A stretch of 46,090 nucleotides of DNA from assembly GCA_016703335.1 (NCBI GenBank), contig JADJCG010000012.1, positions 1 through 46,090 on the forward strand, in the 5' to 3' direction. The position numbers and the translations under genes are program-made. The DNA is from Caulobacteraceae bacterium (GTDB lineage Bacteria; Pseudomonadota; Alphaproteobacteria; Caulobacterales; Aquidulcibacteraceae). Under the pieces are notes generated by a model. It was not told the DNA's origin, did no database searches, and saw only the letters and a program-made list of their open reading frames with translations. Positions 35,868-46,059 of this stretch are shown piece by piece; the first letter of the stretch is position 1, and the number at the start of each line of letters is the position of its first letter.

Positions 35868-35912
35868 CAGTAACTGACCAAACGCAGTAAACAGGAAGTT
35901 AAACAGTAAACA
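35868..35912. promoter_or_regulatory. Three CAGTAA direct repeats in the divergent promoter region
   Basis: CAGTAA at 35868, 35885 and 35904 (spacings 17 and 19), the last two extended to CAGTAAACA, in an AT-rich stretch unlike the GC-rich surroundings. Near two-turn spacing fits a dimeric regulator bound on one DNA face. The candidate binder is the NarL-type regulator at 35160-35804. Repeats seen directly; the binder is inferred. Confidence 0.55.
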
Positions 35913-35919
35913 TAAGTAA

Positions 35920-35963
35920 ATATGCGGTGGCGGATCAGTCTTAAGTAGTAATGTTCCGCATAT
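35920..35963. repeat. 8-bp inverted repeat upstream of DUF11 operon
   Basis: ATATGCGG (35920-35927) and CCGCATAT (35956-35963), perfect, separated by 28 bases that are AT-rich and may contain the promoter. Could be an operator bound at both arms. Confidence 0.5.
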
Positions 35964-35985
35964 GTTCTGAACGAAGACTATTATT

Positions 35986-36027
35986 CCTGTCGAGGGCCTG
36001 TCAGAGCGGCCCCGTAACGACGACAGG
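35986..36027 (+). promoter_or_regulatory. Structured 5' leader of the DUF11 operon
   Basis: CCTGTCG (35986-35992) pairs with CGACAGG (36021-36027), enclosing GGGCC/GGCCC (35995-35999 and 36008-36012). The nested stem ends 12 bases before the ATG at 36040 and could mask or position the ribosome site. No riboswitch class is recognised. Confidence 0.5.
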
Positions 36028-36039
36028 ATTCCGCCGCTT

Positions 36040-37015
36040 ATGGCTAATGGATTCAATACCGTGCTCGCAGCAAGCGCCCCGGCGGTGCTTGCGCTTGCGT
36101 GTTTGTGGTCCGGGCCGGCCTCCGCTCAGGCGATCGCCGGCGAGCGCATCCGCAACGTCGCCTCGATCACGTACACGGTCGATGGCGAGACGCGCACCGT
36201 CGATTCCAACACGGTCGAGACCCGCGTCGATGAGCGGCTCGATGTCGGTGTTGTGGCCGCGACCGCCTCGGTTGGGGTGGGTGCGGACACTCAGCAGGTA
36301 CTGCGTTTCCAAATCGTCAACCACGGCAACGGCAGCGAGTCGTTCGCATTAGCTGCCGGCAATGACGGCTCGTTGGCGGTCGGCATTGTCGGTCTCGCCT
36401 TCGATACCGACGGCGATGACGTTTACGACCCGGCGCACGACGTTGTGTACTCTCCCGGAGCGAACGACCCGATTTTGGCGCCAGGCGCGTCGGTCACAGT
36501 CTTTGTCATCTGTCTCGATCTCGCCGAGTGCGACGGAAGGTCAAACATCGACGGTCGCACTGACGGCGACGGCGGTCACGGGTTCGGGCGAACCTGGCGA
36601 CACCTTTGAAGGTGAGGGCGATGCCGGCGGCGCCGCGGTGGTAAGGGACCACCACGGCAGAGGACGCGGATCTCTCACACCGCTGACAGTTGTTGCGTCA
36701 GGCGTTCAGTTCACAAAATCGCAGATCGTGACTGACGCAGCCGGGGGCGCCGTGCCCGTGCCCGGCGCCATCGTTACCTACACGCTCTCCGTTCGCGCGT
36801 TTGGCGCGACATCGATCACGGGCGCCGTGGTCACCGATCCCATCCCCGCCGGCGCCGCCTATGTGCTCGGCACTCTCACTCTTGACGGCGCCGTCCTCAC
36901 TGACGCCGCCGACAGCGACGTCGGCGCTTTCGACGGCGTCTCGATCAACGTGAACCTCGGTGTTCTCACTGCGCCCGCCGAGCGTCTCGTCACCTTCAAA
37001 GCGCGCATTGAATAA
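36040..37015 (+). CDS. Secreted DUF11-like repeat protein 1, frameshifted
   Basis: The signal peptide is MANGFNTVLAASAPAVLALA followed by CLWSGPASAQA. The mature part begins IRNVASITYTVDGETRTVDS with NTVETRVDERLDVGVV, then LRFQIVNHGNGSESFALAAG and LAFDTDGDDVYDPAHDVVYS. After a damaged stretch around 36520-36720 (about three shifts) a second domain reads TKSQIVTDAAGGAVPVPGAI, VTYTLSVRAFGATSITGAVV and TDPIPAGAAYVLGTLTLDGA. The VVTDPIPAG-x-x-Y motif is the hallmark of DUF11 repeats. The product ends VTFKARIE at 37015, the same ending (F-x-x-R-x) as the next genes. Secreted or surface located; about 320 residues. Confidence 0.8.
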
Positions 37016-37027
37016 CGGGGCCCATCC

Positions 37028-37486
37028 ATGAACCATCGCATCCTCCTCGCAGCGGCCGCGGCCACTGCACTCATGGCTGGCTCGGCGTTTGCCGATCCGC
37101 TCGAACTCAACAATGCCGTCTATCAGGAAGTGGAATACACGACCGCGGACGGCCAAACGGCGCAGCGCCTTGAAGCTGCGACAACCGTCACGCCTGGCGA
37201 AGACGTGGTCTATGTCATCGCCGTCAACAACACGAGCGATCGCCCGGCGGATCGCCTCGTCATCACGAACCCGGTGCCCGACGATCTACAGTTTCTTGCC
37301 GCCGAAGGCGCGCAAGTCTCGGTCGATGGCGGCCGCCGCTTCGGCGCGCTCTCGGCCCTGACTGTTCGTGACGGCAACGCCGTACGGCCAGCGACGAACG
37401 CTGACGTGACTCACGTTCGCTGGACCGTTCCACAGGTCGCGCCTGGCGCCACCGATCAAGTCTCCTTCCGCGCTCGCCTCAAGTGA
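37028..37486 (+). CDS. Secreted single-DUF11 protein
   Basis: Intact 152 residues. The signal peptide is MNHRILLAAAAATALMAGSA with FADP cleavage. The mature protein is LELNNAVYQEVEYTTADGQT, then one DUF11 domain: TVTPGEDVVYVIAVNNTSDR, PADRLVITNPVPDDLQFLAA and HVRWTVPQVAPGATDQVSFR, ending ARLK. It is the minimal unit of the operon, starting 12 bases after the stop of the first gene. It probably acts as a small extracellular or periplasmic subunit that packs against the larger DUF11 proteins. Confidence 0.88.
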   Translation: MNHRILLAAAAATALMAGSAFADPLELNNAVYQEVEYTTADGQTAQRLEAATTVTPGEDVVYVIAVNNTSDRPADRLVITNPVPDDLQFLAAEGAQVSVDGGRRFGALSALTVRDGNAVRPATNADVTHVRWTVPQVAPGATDQVSFRARLK

Positions 37487-37528
37487 TCGCGGATCAATCA
37501 ACACAACGCATCCAAGGGATCGTTTGAA

Positions 37529-38629
37529 ATGACTACGCATAAGAAATTGACAGCCCTGCTTGCGGGGACTGCACTTGCCCTCGTCACCGCAGGGCAGGCA
37601 TGGGCCGACGGCACCCTCGCGGGCTCGTCGATCGATAACACGGCGACCGTCGACTACGCAGTTGGCGGCGTGAACCAACCCGATATCACCTCCAACACCG
37701 CATCGTTCTTGGTCGACCGTCGCGTCAACCTGACCGTTGCCGAGCTTGGCGGCGCCGCCACGCCTGTCGCGCCTGGGTCGACGTCCCAAGTCACCACCTT
37801 CACGGTCACGAACACGACCAACTCGACGCAAGACTTCCGTCTTGTCGCTGCGCAGGATGCAAACGGCGCCACGACCGCGTTCAGCGACACCGACAGCTTC
37901 GACGCGACCAACGTCCGCGTGTTCGTCGATTCCAATGGCAATGGCGTCTATGATCCGGGTGTCGATACCCAGACCTTTATCGACGAGCTGGCGCCGGATT
38001 CGACTGTGACGGTTTTCGTCGTTGTGGACGTGCCACTGGCCAACCCCACGATGCGACGGCGGGCGTGAGCCTGACCGCCATCGCGGCCGCCTCCGGCACT
38101 GGCGGGTCGCTTGGCGCTGACATGACCCAGACGGCGGGCGCGGACACGCCCGGTTCGGTCGATACGGTTTTCGGCGACGCAGCAGGCGACTCCGATGCAG
38201 CGCGCGATGGTCGGTTCAGCGACGATGACGAGTACGACGTGCTGAGCGCCACGATCACGCTGATCAAGACCTCGCGCGTCATCTCTGATCCCTTCAACGG
38301 AACGGTGAACCCGAAGGCCATTCCGGGTGCTGTTCTGGAATATTGCATTCAAGTGCAAAACACCGGCGGCGCCGCGGCGAACGGCGTTGCGATCAACGAT
38401 CCGCTGCCGGCGAACACGACGTTCGTGCCGGGCAGCATCGTCGCTGGTGGGACAGTAACTGGCGGCGTCTGCAATGCAGACGGCACGGCAGAAGACGACA
38501 ATGCCGCTGGCGCTGACGAGACCGACCCGAACGGTGGCTCGTTCAACGCGGGCGTGGTGTCGGCAACCGGCGCCGTCGGTTTCGGCTGGCTCGACTTCGG
38601 CGACGCGCTTCCGCGTCACCGTGAACTGA
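37529..38629 (+). CDS. Secreted DUF11-like repeat protein 2, frameshifted
   Basis: The signal peptide is MTTHKKLTALLAGTALALVT with AGQAWA. The mature start GTLAGSSIDNTATVDYAVGG and QPDITSNTASFLVDRRVNLT parallels the first gene (SITYTVDG...SNTVETRVDERLDV). Then come SQVTTFTVTNTTNSTQDFRL and VRVFVDSNGNGVYDPGVDTQ. After one shift at about 38050, IPGAVLEYCIQVQNTGGAAA, NGVAINDPLPANTTFVPGSI and a GTVTGGVCNADGTAEDDNAA segment form the DUF11 repeat. A last shift restores TSATRFRVTVN and the TGA at 38627-38629. Product about 365 residues. A 10-bp hairpin follows. Confidence 0.82.
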
Positions 38630-38644
38630 TCGGCTGAGAGCAAT

Positions 38645-38671
38645 CGCCGCCCGGGGCACCTCCGGGCGGCG
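38645..38671 (+). terminator. Hairpin between DUF11 protein 2 and the giant gene
   Basis: CGCCGCCCGG (38645-38654) and CCGGGCGGCG (38662-38671), perfect, seven-base loop, no T tract. More likely a partial attenuator or mRNA stabiliser within the operon than a full terminator, since the next gene starts within 60 bases. Confidence 0.5.
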
Positions 38672-38684
38672 AGTCCGCCGAAAC

Positions 38685-41600
38685 GCTTTTGCACCATCCT
38701 CCGTGCGTGCCTTCTGGTCACGCTCTGTTTGCTCGCGCAACCCTTGGGGGCGCGTGCGAATACGATCAGCAACACTGGTTCGCTGACCTATGTGGAGGGC
38801 GGTGCATCGCGCGTTGTCGAGTCGAACACCGTTATCGTCGATGTGAACCGCCAAACGAGTCCCTCAAACGTCACGTTCATGCAAGTGGCTGTCGATGGTG
38901 GCGGGATTTCGACTCCGGTTGATGGCGGGCAATGCCGCCTGGCGGACGGCGGCTATATTACAACGCCACAGCCTGTCTACCCACCGTTCGATCCAACCGC
39001 TGCGCCGCTTGAGCCGGCGACTGAATTTCGCGTGGGCGAGCCCGTCTTTGTGGTTCTCACGGATCCTGATCGCAACGCCGATAGGGCCGCGCGCGAGTTC
39101 GTCACCGTGACCGTAACGACCTCCAATGGCGACGAGGAAATGTTTCGTCTGCAGGAGACGGATGTAAATAGCGGCGTCTTCGCCGGCTTTGTGCCTACCG
39201 ACAGCGCGCTTCCGCCGACCCGCTACAATTGCAGCCTGACGCTAACCGACAACGACATCTCGGTTGTCCAATACACCGACGCTCTGCACGTCGGCGACAC
39301 CAGCCAAGGACGCGCAATTATCAACGCGGCGTCGCTCGCCGGCAGCCCTGACGCTTGAAAGGTGCGTCGATCGGCACCGCGTCCGCCGGTGACTTTATCC
39401 GCTACGAACTGATCGTGACGAATTGGAGCGCCGTGGCGATCGACGGCGCAGGTATTTTCGGATCGCCTGCCGGCCGGCATGCGCTATGTCGCGGGTTCGT
39501 CGCGTGTCGGTGGCATCGCGATCGACGATCCCAGCTTGGCGGGTACGGGCCTATCGCTCCGTTTTGACGTCGGTGACATTGCAGCTGGAGCAAGTGTCAC
39601 CTTGAGCTACGTGATCCAAATCTCGCCTGGCGTTAGGCCAGGGCGCGCGATCAATCGCGCGGCAGCGTCGAACCGCGAGGGCGCAACCAGCAACGAGGCC
39701 GAGGCCAGCGCGTCCAGATCTCGGCGCCGCTTTTCACCGATGCCTTCACGATCATTGGGCAAGTGTTGGAAGGCGAATGCGCGCTCGATCGGCGCCCCGG
39801 CGTGCCAGGCATCAGACTCGTGATGGAAGACGGCAGATATGTCGTCACCGATGCGGACGGGCGGTATCACATTGAAGGTGTGAGACCCGGACCACACGTC
39901 GTTCAGGTCGATCTGGAGAGCATCCCCGACGGACTCGAACTCGTCCGTTGCGACAACAACACACGTCGCGGACGCCGGGCGTTCTCGCAGTTCGTCGATG
40001 GGCGCGGCGGCAGCCTACCGCGCCGATTTCTACCTGCGTCGCACAGCGCAACAGGGTGCTGAGGTCGAGCAAGGTGTTCCCGAGGCGCCAGCCGTCGCCG
40101 CGTCGGCGCCCGCCGCACCCACACCCGCCGCGCCAGCGGCGACGGATGCGGACGCAGCCGGCGCGGATCGTGATTGGTTCGCCGGGCAATCGCCGGGGAT
40201 AGCATTCCTCCCAGAGGAAGATCACAATCCCCGCGCGCCGACGCTCCGTGTCGCCGGTGAAACACTTGCCGGGCCGGTCCGTCGCGCTGACGATTTCCGG
40301 TCGCGCAGCGGGCGCTCAGCTTCGATGGGACGCAGACCAGCGCTGATGGAACCATGGCGGCAGTCAGCGTTTGGCGCGGTTTGCCGTTGGTTGAAGGCGA
40401 CAACGTGATCCGAGCGCGCGTCTTGGATGCTGCGGGCGCTGAGGTCGAAACGATTGTGCGCCGCGTCCGCTACGCAAACACCGCCGCCCGCGCAGAGTTC
40501 TTGCCCGAACAATCTCGATTGGTCGCCGACGGGGCGACCAGGCCAGTCATTGCGGTCCGCATTACCGATCGCGCCGGGCATCCGGTTCGTGAAGGCACGA
40601 CGGGACCGCTTCACATCGCGAGCCCTGGCGCGTAGAAGGCGACGACGGCATGGCGCTCATCGAACTGGCGCCAACCACACAAGGTGGCGAAGTCGTGCTC
40701 GAATTCCCGTTCGCCCAAGCCTCGCGCCAGCGTGAAGTACGGGCATGGCTGTCGGCGACCCGGGAAGATTGGATCGTTGTCGGCTTTGCCGCCAGCACAG
40801 CGGGTTTCAACACGCTCTCGCAAAACAGCGTCCCGCTTGACGAGGAAGAGGACAGCGACATTGTTCAGGATGGTCAGCTGAGCTTCTACGCGAGCGGTCG
40901 CGTACTGGCTCGTGGCTGCTCACTTTGGCCTATGATAGCGAGCGGCGCCGCGACGATCGGGGCTTGCTCTCGACCATCGATCCGGATCGCTATTACACGG
41001 TCTATGGCGACGGCACAGAGCAATCGTATGACGCCGCGAGTCGTCAGAACCTGTACGTGCGCCTTGAGCGAGACCAGTTTTACGCGTTGTTTGGCGACTT
41101 CGAGACCGGTCTCACACAAACGGAGCTGTCGCGCTACAGCCGGACATTGACGGGCGCGCGCGTCGAGTACCGCGGCAATTTGGTGACCTTCTCGGGCTTC
41201 GCTGCCGAAACGCAGGATCGCTTCGTTCGCGACGAATTGGGGCTCTGGCTTGTCAGGCCCGTACCAATTGTCGCGCCGCGACGTTATCAGCGGATCTGAC
41301 AAGATTGTTCTAGAAACGCGAGACCGCCCTGCGGACCGACCGCATAGTCGCGCGGCGCGAACTGTCGCGTCACATCGACTATGACATCGACTACGCGGCG
41401 GGCACGATCCGCTTCAGGCAGCCGATCGCGAGCCGCGACCGCGACTTCAACCCGATCTTTGTTGTCGCTGAGTATGAGGTGTTCGGCTCTGGCGAGGACG
41501 CGCGGACGGCTGGCGGCCGCGCGCCGTGCGCTTGTTCGACGGCGCGGTCGAACTTGGGGCGAGCGTAGTGACCGACCAGACGGACGGCGCGGACGCCGAA

Positions 41601-43223
41601 CTGGCGGGTTTCGACGCCACCATTGCGCTTGCGCCGACACCACAGTCCGCGTTGAAGCTGCTTCAGCACTATGGCGCCGGGGGGACGACCCAGGAAGGCG
41701 CGGATTTTGGTCGAGGCCGAGCATCATGCCGAAACAGCGGACATCCTGGCTTACGTGCGTCAGCAGGACCGGGGTTTCGGCATCGGTCAACAGAGCCTCG
41801 GTCTGTCGGACGCGCGGCGATACGGGATCGAGGGCGCGTACGACTTTCGCCTCAGCTCAGCTTTGCCGGAAATCTCTACCGCGAAGAACAATTGACGGGC
41901 GCAGGCGCACGCACGGCGGGCGAAGCGCAGCTGCGTTACATCGGCGAGGACTTTCCCCTCAGAGGCGGCGTTCAGGCCGTCAACGACATCGTCGGACGGC
42001 CGCAATCTCGAATCGCGACTGCTGACGCTTGGCGCCAGCCGGTTCGTGATGGATCGCAGGCTGGAGATTTCCAGCGATGTCGCCATTCCGTTTGGGATGA
42101 GCGCCGAGAGTGCGGACTTCCCGGCTCGATACCGGATGGGCGCAGCCTACACGTTGACAGACAACGTGCGGCTGATCGGAACCTACGAACTCGCTGAAGG
42201 CGAGGCCTTCGAAAGTCAAACCGTGCAACTTGGCTTCGACTCCACCCCTTGGACCGGCGCACGACTGACGGGCGGTCTCAACCAAGCCAGCGTTCCTGAG
42301 TTTGGACCGCGGACCTACGCGCTGTTCGGGATCGCGCAATCGCTCCCGATCAATGAGCGGCTGACCATCGATGTTGCGTTGGAATCGAGCGCCACGATTT
42401 CAGGCGAGATTCCTGAAATCGACAGGCCTGATTCCGATTACCCGGCCGCCGCCGGTGGCTACATCGGCGCGGACGCCCTCAACGAGGATTTCACCGCGAT
42501 TTCGCTTGGCGCTGCCTACCGCGCGGACATCTGGTCTTGGAACGGACGCCTCAGATCTCGTGATGGAGATGCGGCCGATCGCTTCGGCGTTGTGACGCAC
42601 GTGCTGCGCCAGTTGGAGTCGGGGATCGTGGTGGGCTCAAGCCTGCGCGTCTTCCAATCGATGACGCCCGAAGGCGCGGAAACCATACAGGCAGGCATCG
42701 ATTTGTCGATCGCTTGCCGCCCAATGCACAGCAACTGGTCGATTCTGAACCGGCTGGAGTTTCAGTACGACGCCCTGACCGGCGCCGAGGACGAGGCTGA
42801 CGCCCGGTCGCGTCGCGCGATCAACAACTTCGCGCTCAGCTATGACGAGGGCGATACGGGCCGCCTGATGGGCACGATCTATTACGGCTCGAAGTTCGTG
42901 TTCGCGCGCTTCGAGGATCAGGAGTTCGAGGGTTACGTCGATATGTTTGGCATCGAAGCCCGGTACGACGTACGGAGTGGCTCGACCTTGGCCTGCAAGG
43001 CGGCGTGCATCATGCGTGGGACGCCGAACAATACGCGTTCACCTTCGGCCCCTCGATCGGGCTGTCGCCCTTCACCAACACTTGGGTGACGCTTGGCTAC
43101 AATGTTTCCGGCTTCCGTGACAGGGACTTGGACATGTCTGGATACACAGACGTCGGGCCATACCTGACGGTGCGTATGAAATTCGACCAAGACACTTTTG
43201 AATCGCCGGAGCGGGTACAGTGA
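38685..43223 (+). CDS. Giant DUF11/Ig-domain outer-membrane protein with C-terminal barrel-like region, heavily frameshifted
   Basis: About 1500 residues after joining more than ten frames. The signal peptide is CLLVTLCLLAQPLGARA, with its start codon lost near 38685. Then TISNTGSLTYVEGGASRVVE. A beta domain FRVGEPVFVVLTDPDRNADR follows with FRLQETDVNSGVFAGFVPTD (about 39020-39200). Next are DUF11 (IRYELIVTNWSAVAIDGAGI, RLPAGMRYVAGSSRVGG) and a carboxypeptidase-regulatory-like domain (GVPGIRLVMEDGRYVVTDAD, GRYHIEGVRPGPHVVQVDLE). An Ala/Pro linker leads to an invasin-type Ig domain (VADGATRPVIAVRITDRAGH). The barrel region has YYTVYGDGTEQSYDAASRQN, LYVRLERDQFYALFGDFETG, YDIDYAAGTIRFRQPIASRD and long alternating strands to 43223 (YLTVRMKFDQDTF). 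I infer an outer-membrane anchor or pore carrying an extracellular or periplasmic Ig/DUF11 arm. Confidence 0.8.
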
Positions 43224-45604
43224 GCAAGAGCATTCGAATGCGCCTATCGGCAGCGCTGGCGGTGATGTTTGCGCTGGCGTTCTCGATCGCGCCCAGTGAA
43301 GCGGCGCAATGCGCAGCACCTGGGCGCGATGGAAGCCCCATCGGTCTCACCGGCGTCGTGAATGCGTATTGGTCTGTAACAGCAAACGCCAGCGCCGGTG
43401 CGAATTCGATCACACTGGGTTCGGCCGCAGGCGCATCGACACCGATTGCGGCGGGCGACCTCTTGCTGATCGTCCAGATGCAGGACGCGCAAATCAACTC
43501 GACTAACACGTCATCGTACGGCGATGGCGTTTCCGGCGGCGATGGTTCCGGCACGACCAATCTCACCAATAGCGGCCTCTTCGAGTTTGTGCGGGCCACC
43601 AACTCCGTTTCGTTGGCGGGCGGCACGGTTACAATTGTCGGCGGCACAGGCGGCGGTCTCATCAATTCCTACTCGAATGCCGCAGCGACCGGCACGCGCG
43701 GGCAGCGGCGCTTTCAGGTCATTCGGGTTCCCCAGTACGTCAACGCAACGCTTGGCATCGCTCTGACGGCCGCACCATGGGATGGGCTGCGAGGAGGCAT
43801 CCTGGCGATCGATGTTGCCGGTGTTCTCGACCTCAATGGCGGCAGCGCGACGGTTTCTGGACTCGGATTCCGCGGCGGCGGCGGCCGTTCGCTCGCAGGC
43901 ATCTCGGGCTTGCTCAATTCGGACTATCGCACGAATGCGACGCAGAATGCGAACGGCGAAGGGCGAGGGCGTCGCGGGCACGCCACGTTACGTTTTCAAC
44001 GGCAGCGCCCTCGTAGATACCGGTGTCGAAGGCTATCCCAACGGCTCTCAAGCACGTGGCGCTCCTGGCAACGCTGGTGGCGGAGGACTGATGGCAATCC
44101 CGCAACGAACGACGAGAACACCGGCGGCGGCGGCGGCGGCAATCGCGGCGGTGGCGGTCGAGGCGGACACGCTTGGTGCGGGACGGCGCCTTCCGGTTGT
44201 GCGCAGACCGGCGGTTTCGGAGGCGCTGCGATTACATCGCCTCGCTGTCGGCCGGCTGACTCTAGGCGGGCGGCGGCGGCGCTGGCACAACCAACAACGC
44301 CACGGGCTCTCCGGGCGCGGGACTTGCGTCAACGGCGCCCGCTGGCGGTGGCGCCATCTTCACTTCGTGCCGGCACGATCCGCGGCTCAGGCACGTTCAC
44401 GGCAAACGGCGCGAACGCTAACAACACAGTCCTCAATGACGGCTCGGGCGGCGGCGGCGCGGGCGAAGCGTTCTCATCTTCGCGTACCACGGACGACGTT
44501 GGCGCCCTCGGCGACTGCGTCGGCTAAGCGGAAATGGCGGATCGAATACGGGTGGCGGCAGCGCGCACGGTCCAGGCGGCGGCGGCGGCGGCGGCTTTGT
44601 CGCGACCTCGTTTGCTGTGACTGCTTCGGTTGGCGGCGCCGCGGGCTGACCGAGTAGTAAATGGCGGCTCATTTGGCGCGAACTACGCGCAACCGCCGGC
44701 GCTGCCGGCGCGAGCACCACGTTGGTGACAGGCGCCAGCGTTCCGGGCGCTTCCTCGGGCGGCGAATGCGCCCGTTCTGACAAAGGCATTCAGCGTCATC
44801 GACGTTGGCATCAATCAAGTTGCCTAGTCTGACGCTCACCTTCCCAATCGCAATCCCACTTTACCTCTGAGTTCGGCAGCGTTTACCGACGCCTATCCAG
44901 GCTATCCGAAATGCGGGGACGCCAGCAGCAGCAACGACCTGCACGGGCGGGTCAGTGACTGCGGGCTAAACGGAGGATCGGTCGCGATCGGGCGGAAGTA
45001 TCAGCGCGGCGAGTAGTTGCACTGTGGCGGTAGATACCGTCGGCATATCCGCAGGGGGACCATACGAATACCGTGGCGGCGGGCGGCCTCACCGGGAACC
45101 ATCGGTGGCGTTTCGGTTGCGTCGCCGGCCGCCGCAAGCGCAACGCTCATGGTCCGACCGCCGCTCGTTGCGACGAAAGCCTCGGGCGGTGCGGTAGCTC
45201 GGACCGCAGAACGGTCATGAATCCAGGCGCATCCAGGCGCGTTGGTGACTTCACGACCACATCGCCGGATCCTTCCGCGCGTCATCGGTGAACCTCGGCT
45301 GATGCTGGACGCCATACCAGCAAACACGGATCTGCTGGTTGGGGACCTTGCCGGCGCTGGATTAGGGTCCAGTCGCCACACTGATGGTTCTCCGGCGAGC
45401 ACGTTAACCTATCAATTCGTCAGCCTCTCGTCTCTGACAGACGGCCTCGAATTCTCAAACAACAACGGCGCGACGTTCAACTACGTCCCGGTGCCGGGAC
45501 CGAATGGTACCGATCCCGCCGTCACGCACATCCGCGTCCTGCCCAATGGCGCCCATGCGGCATCGGGACAATTTCAAATTCGCTTTCGCGTCCGCGTCGA
45601 ATAG
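43220..45604 (+). CDS. Secreted glycine-rich protein with C-terminal DUF11-like repeats, heavily frameshifted
   Basis: The ATG at 43220 overlaps the stop of the giant gene. The signal peptide is MRLSAALAVMFALAFSIAPS with EAA. The N-terminal beta domain is NAYWSVTANASAGANSITLG, DLLLIVQMQDAQINSTNTSS and GLFEFVRATNSVSLAGGTVT, followed by DGLRGGILAIDVAGVLDLNG. A long Gly-rich stretch (about 43850-44640; runs like NTGGGGGGNRGGGGRGG) suggests a flexible or beta-helical surface region. Then come DUF11-like pieces across frames: TKAFSVIDVGINQV, AAFTDAYPGYP, GGSISAASSCTVAVDTVG and VSVASPAAASATLMVRPP. The last repeat contains TLTYQFVSLSSLTDGLEFSN and ends FQIRFRVRVE at 45604. The ending matches the other proteins of the operon. 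About 790 residues. Confidence 0.78.
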
Positions 45605-45625
45605 GCGAGCCTGTGGGAGGATCAA

Positions 45626-46059
45626 GTGTCAAAAGAGAACGTGGACGTAGTCCGATCAATCTATGACGCTTCAGCCGCCGGCGACATCGCTGGCGTGCTG
45701 AGTTGTGTCAGCCCGAACATCATTTGGCACGAGGTCGAGACTCTCCTCGTAAGCACGTCGACGCACAGCGGCCCCGAGGGCATCGATAAGAGTGTCACTG
45801 CGCGACACCGAGCTTTCAACGGACATCACCTCAGATCGACGAAGTGCGGGATTTCCGCGACACGGTCGTGGCGCTTGGCAGATATCACGGAAGAGACCGG
45901 CCCCAGCGCGTGCTCTCGAAAGACTCAGCTCGTGCATGTGTGGCGGCCCTCGATAGCAGAGCAGTCCGATTAGGTTCAGCAGTTTGGAAACACTGCATTG
46001 CGCGAGTGACGGGCCAGAAAGGGCCGGCCGGCAGGGGTTTGCCGACGCGCGTCCGGTAA
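45626..46059 (+). CDS. SnoaL-like (NTF2-fold) protein, frameshifted, end uncertain
   Basis: MSKENVDVVRSIYDASAAGD, IAGVLSCVSPNIIWHEVETL and STHSGPEGID form the start of a SnoaL/ketosteroid-isomerase-like fold (Y-x-A-x-x-x-GD...L-x-x-x-P-x-I-x-W). After a shift the strand DEVRDFRDTVVALGRYHGRD follows with a VHVW strand near 45940 in another frame. Two or three indels. The C-terminal 35 residues cannot be confirmed. Members are small enzymes or binding proteins of many functions, so no substrate can be assigned. It follows the DUF11 operon by 21 bases with a GGGAGGATC ribosome site, so co-transcription is possible, but a shared function is doubtful. Confidence 0.65.
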
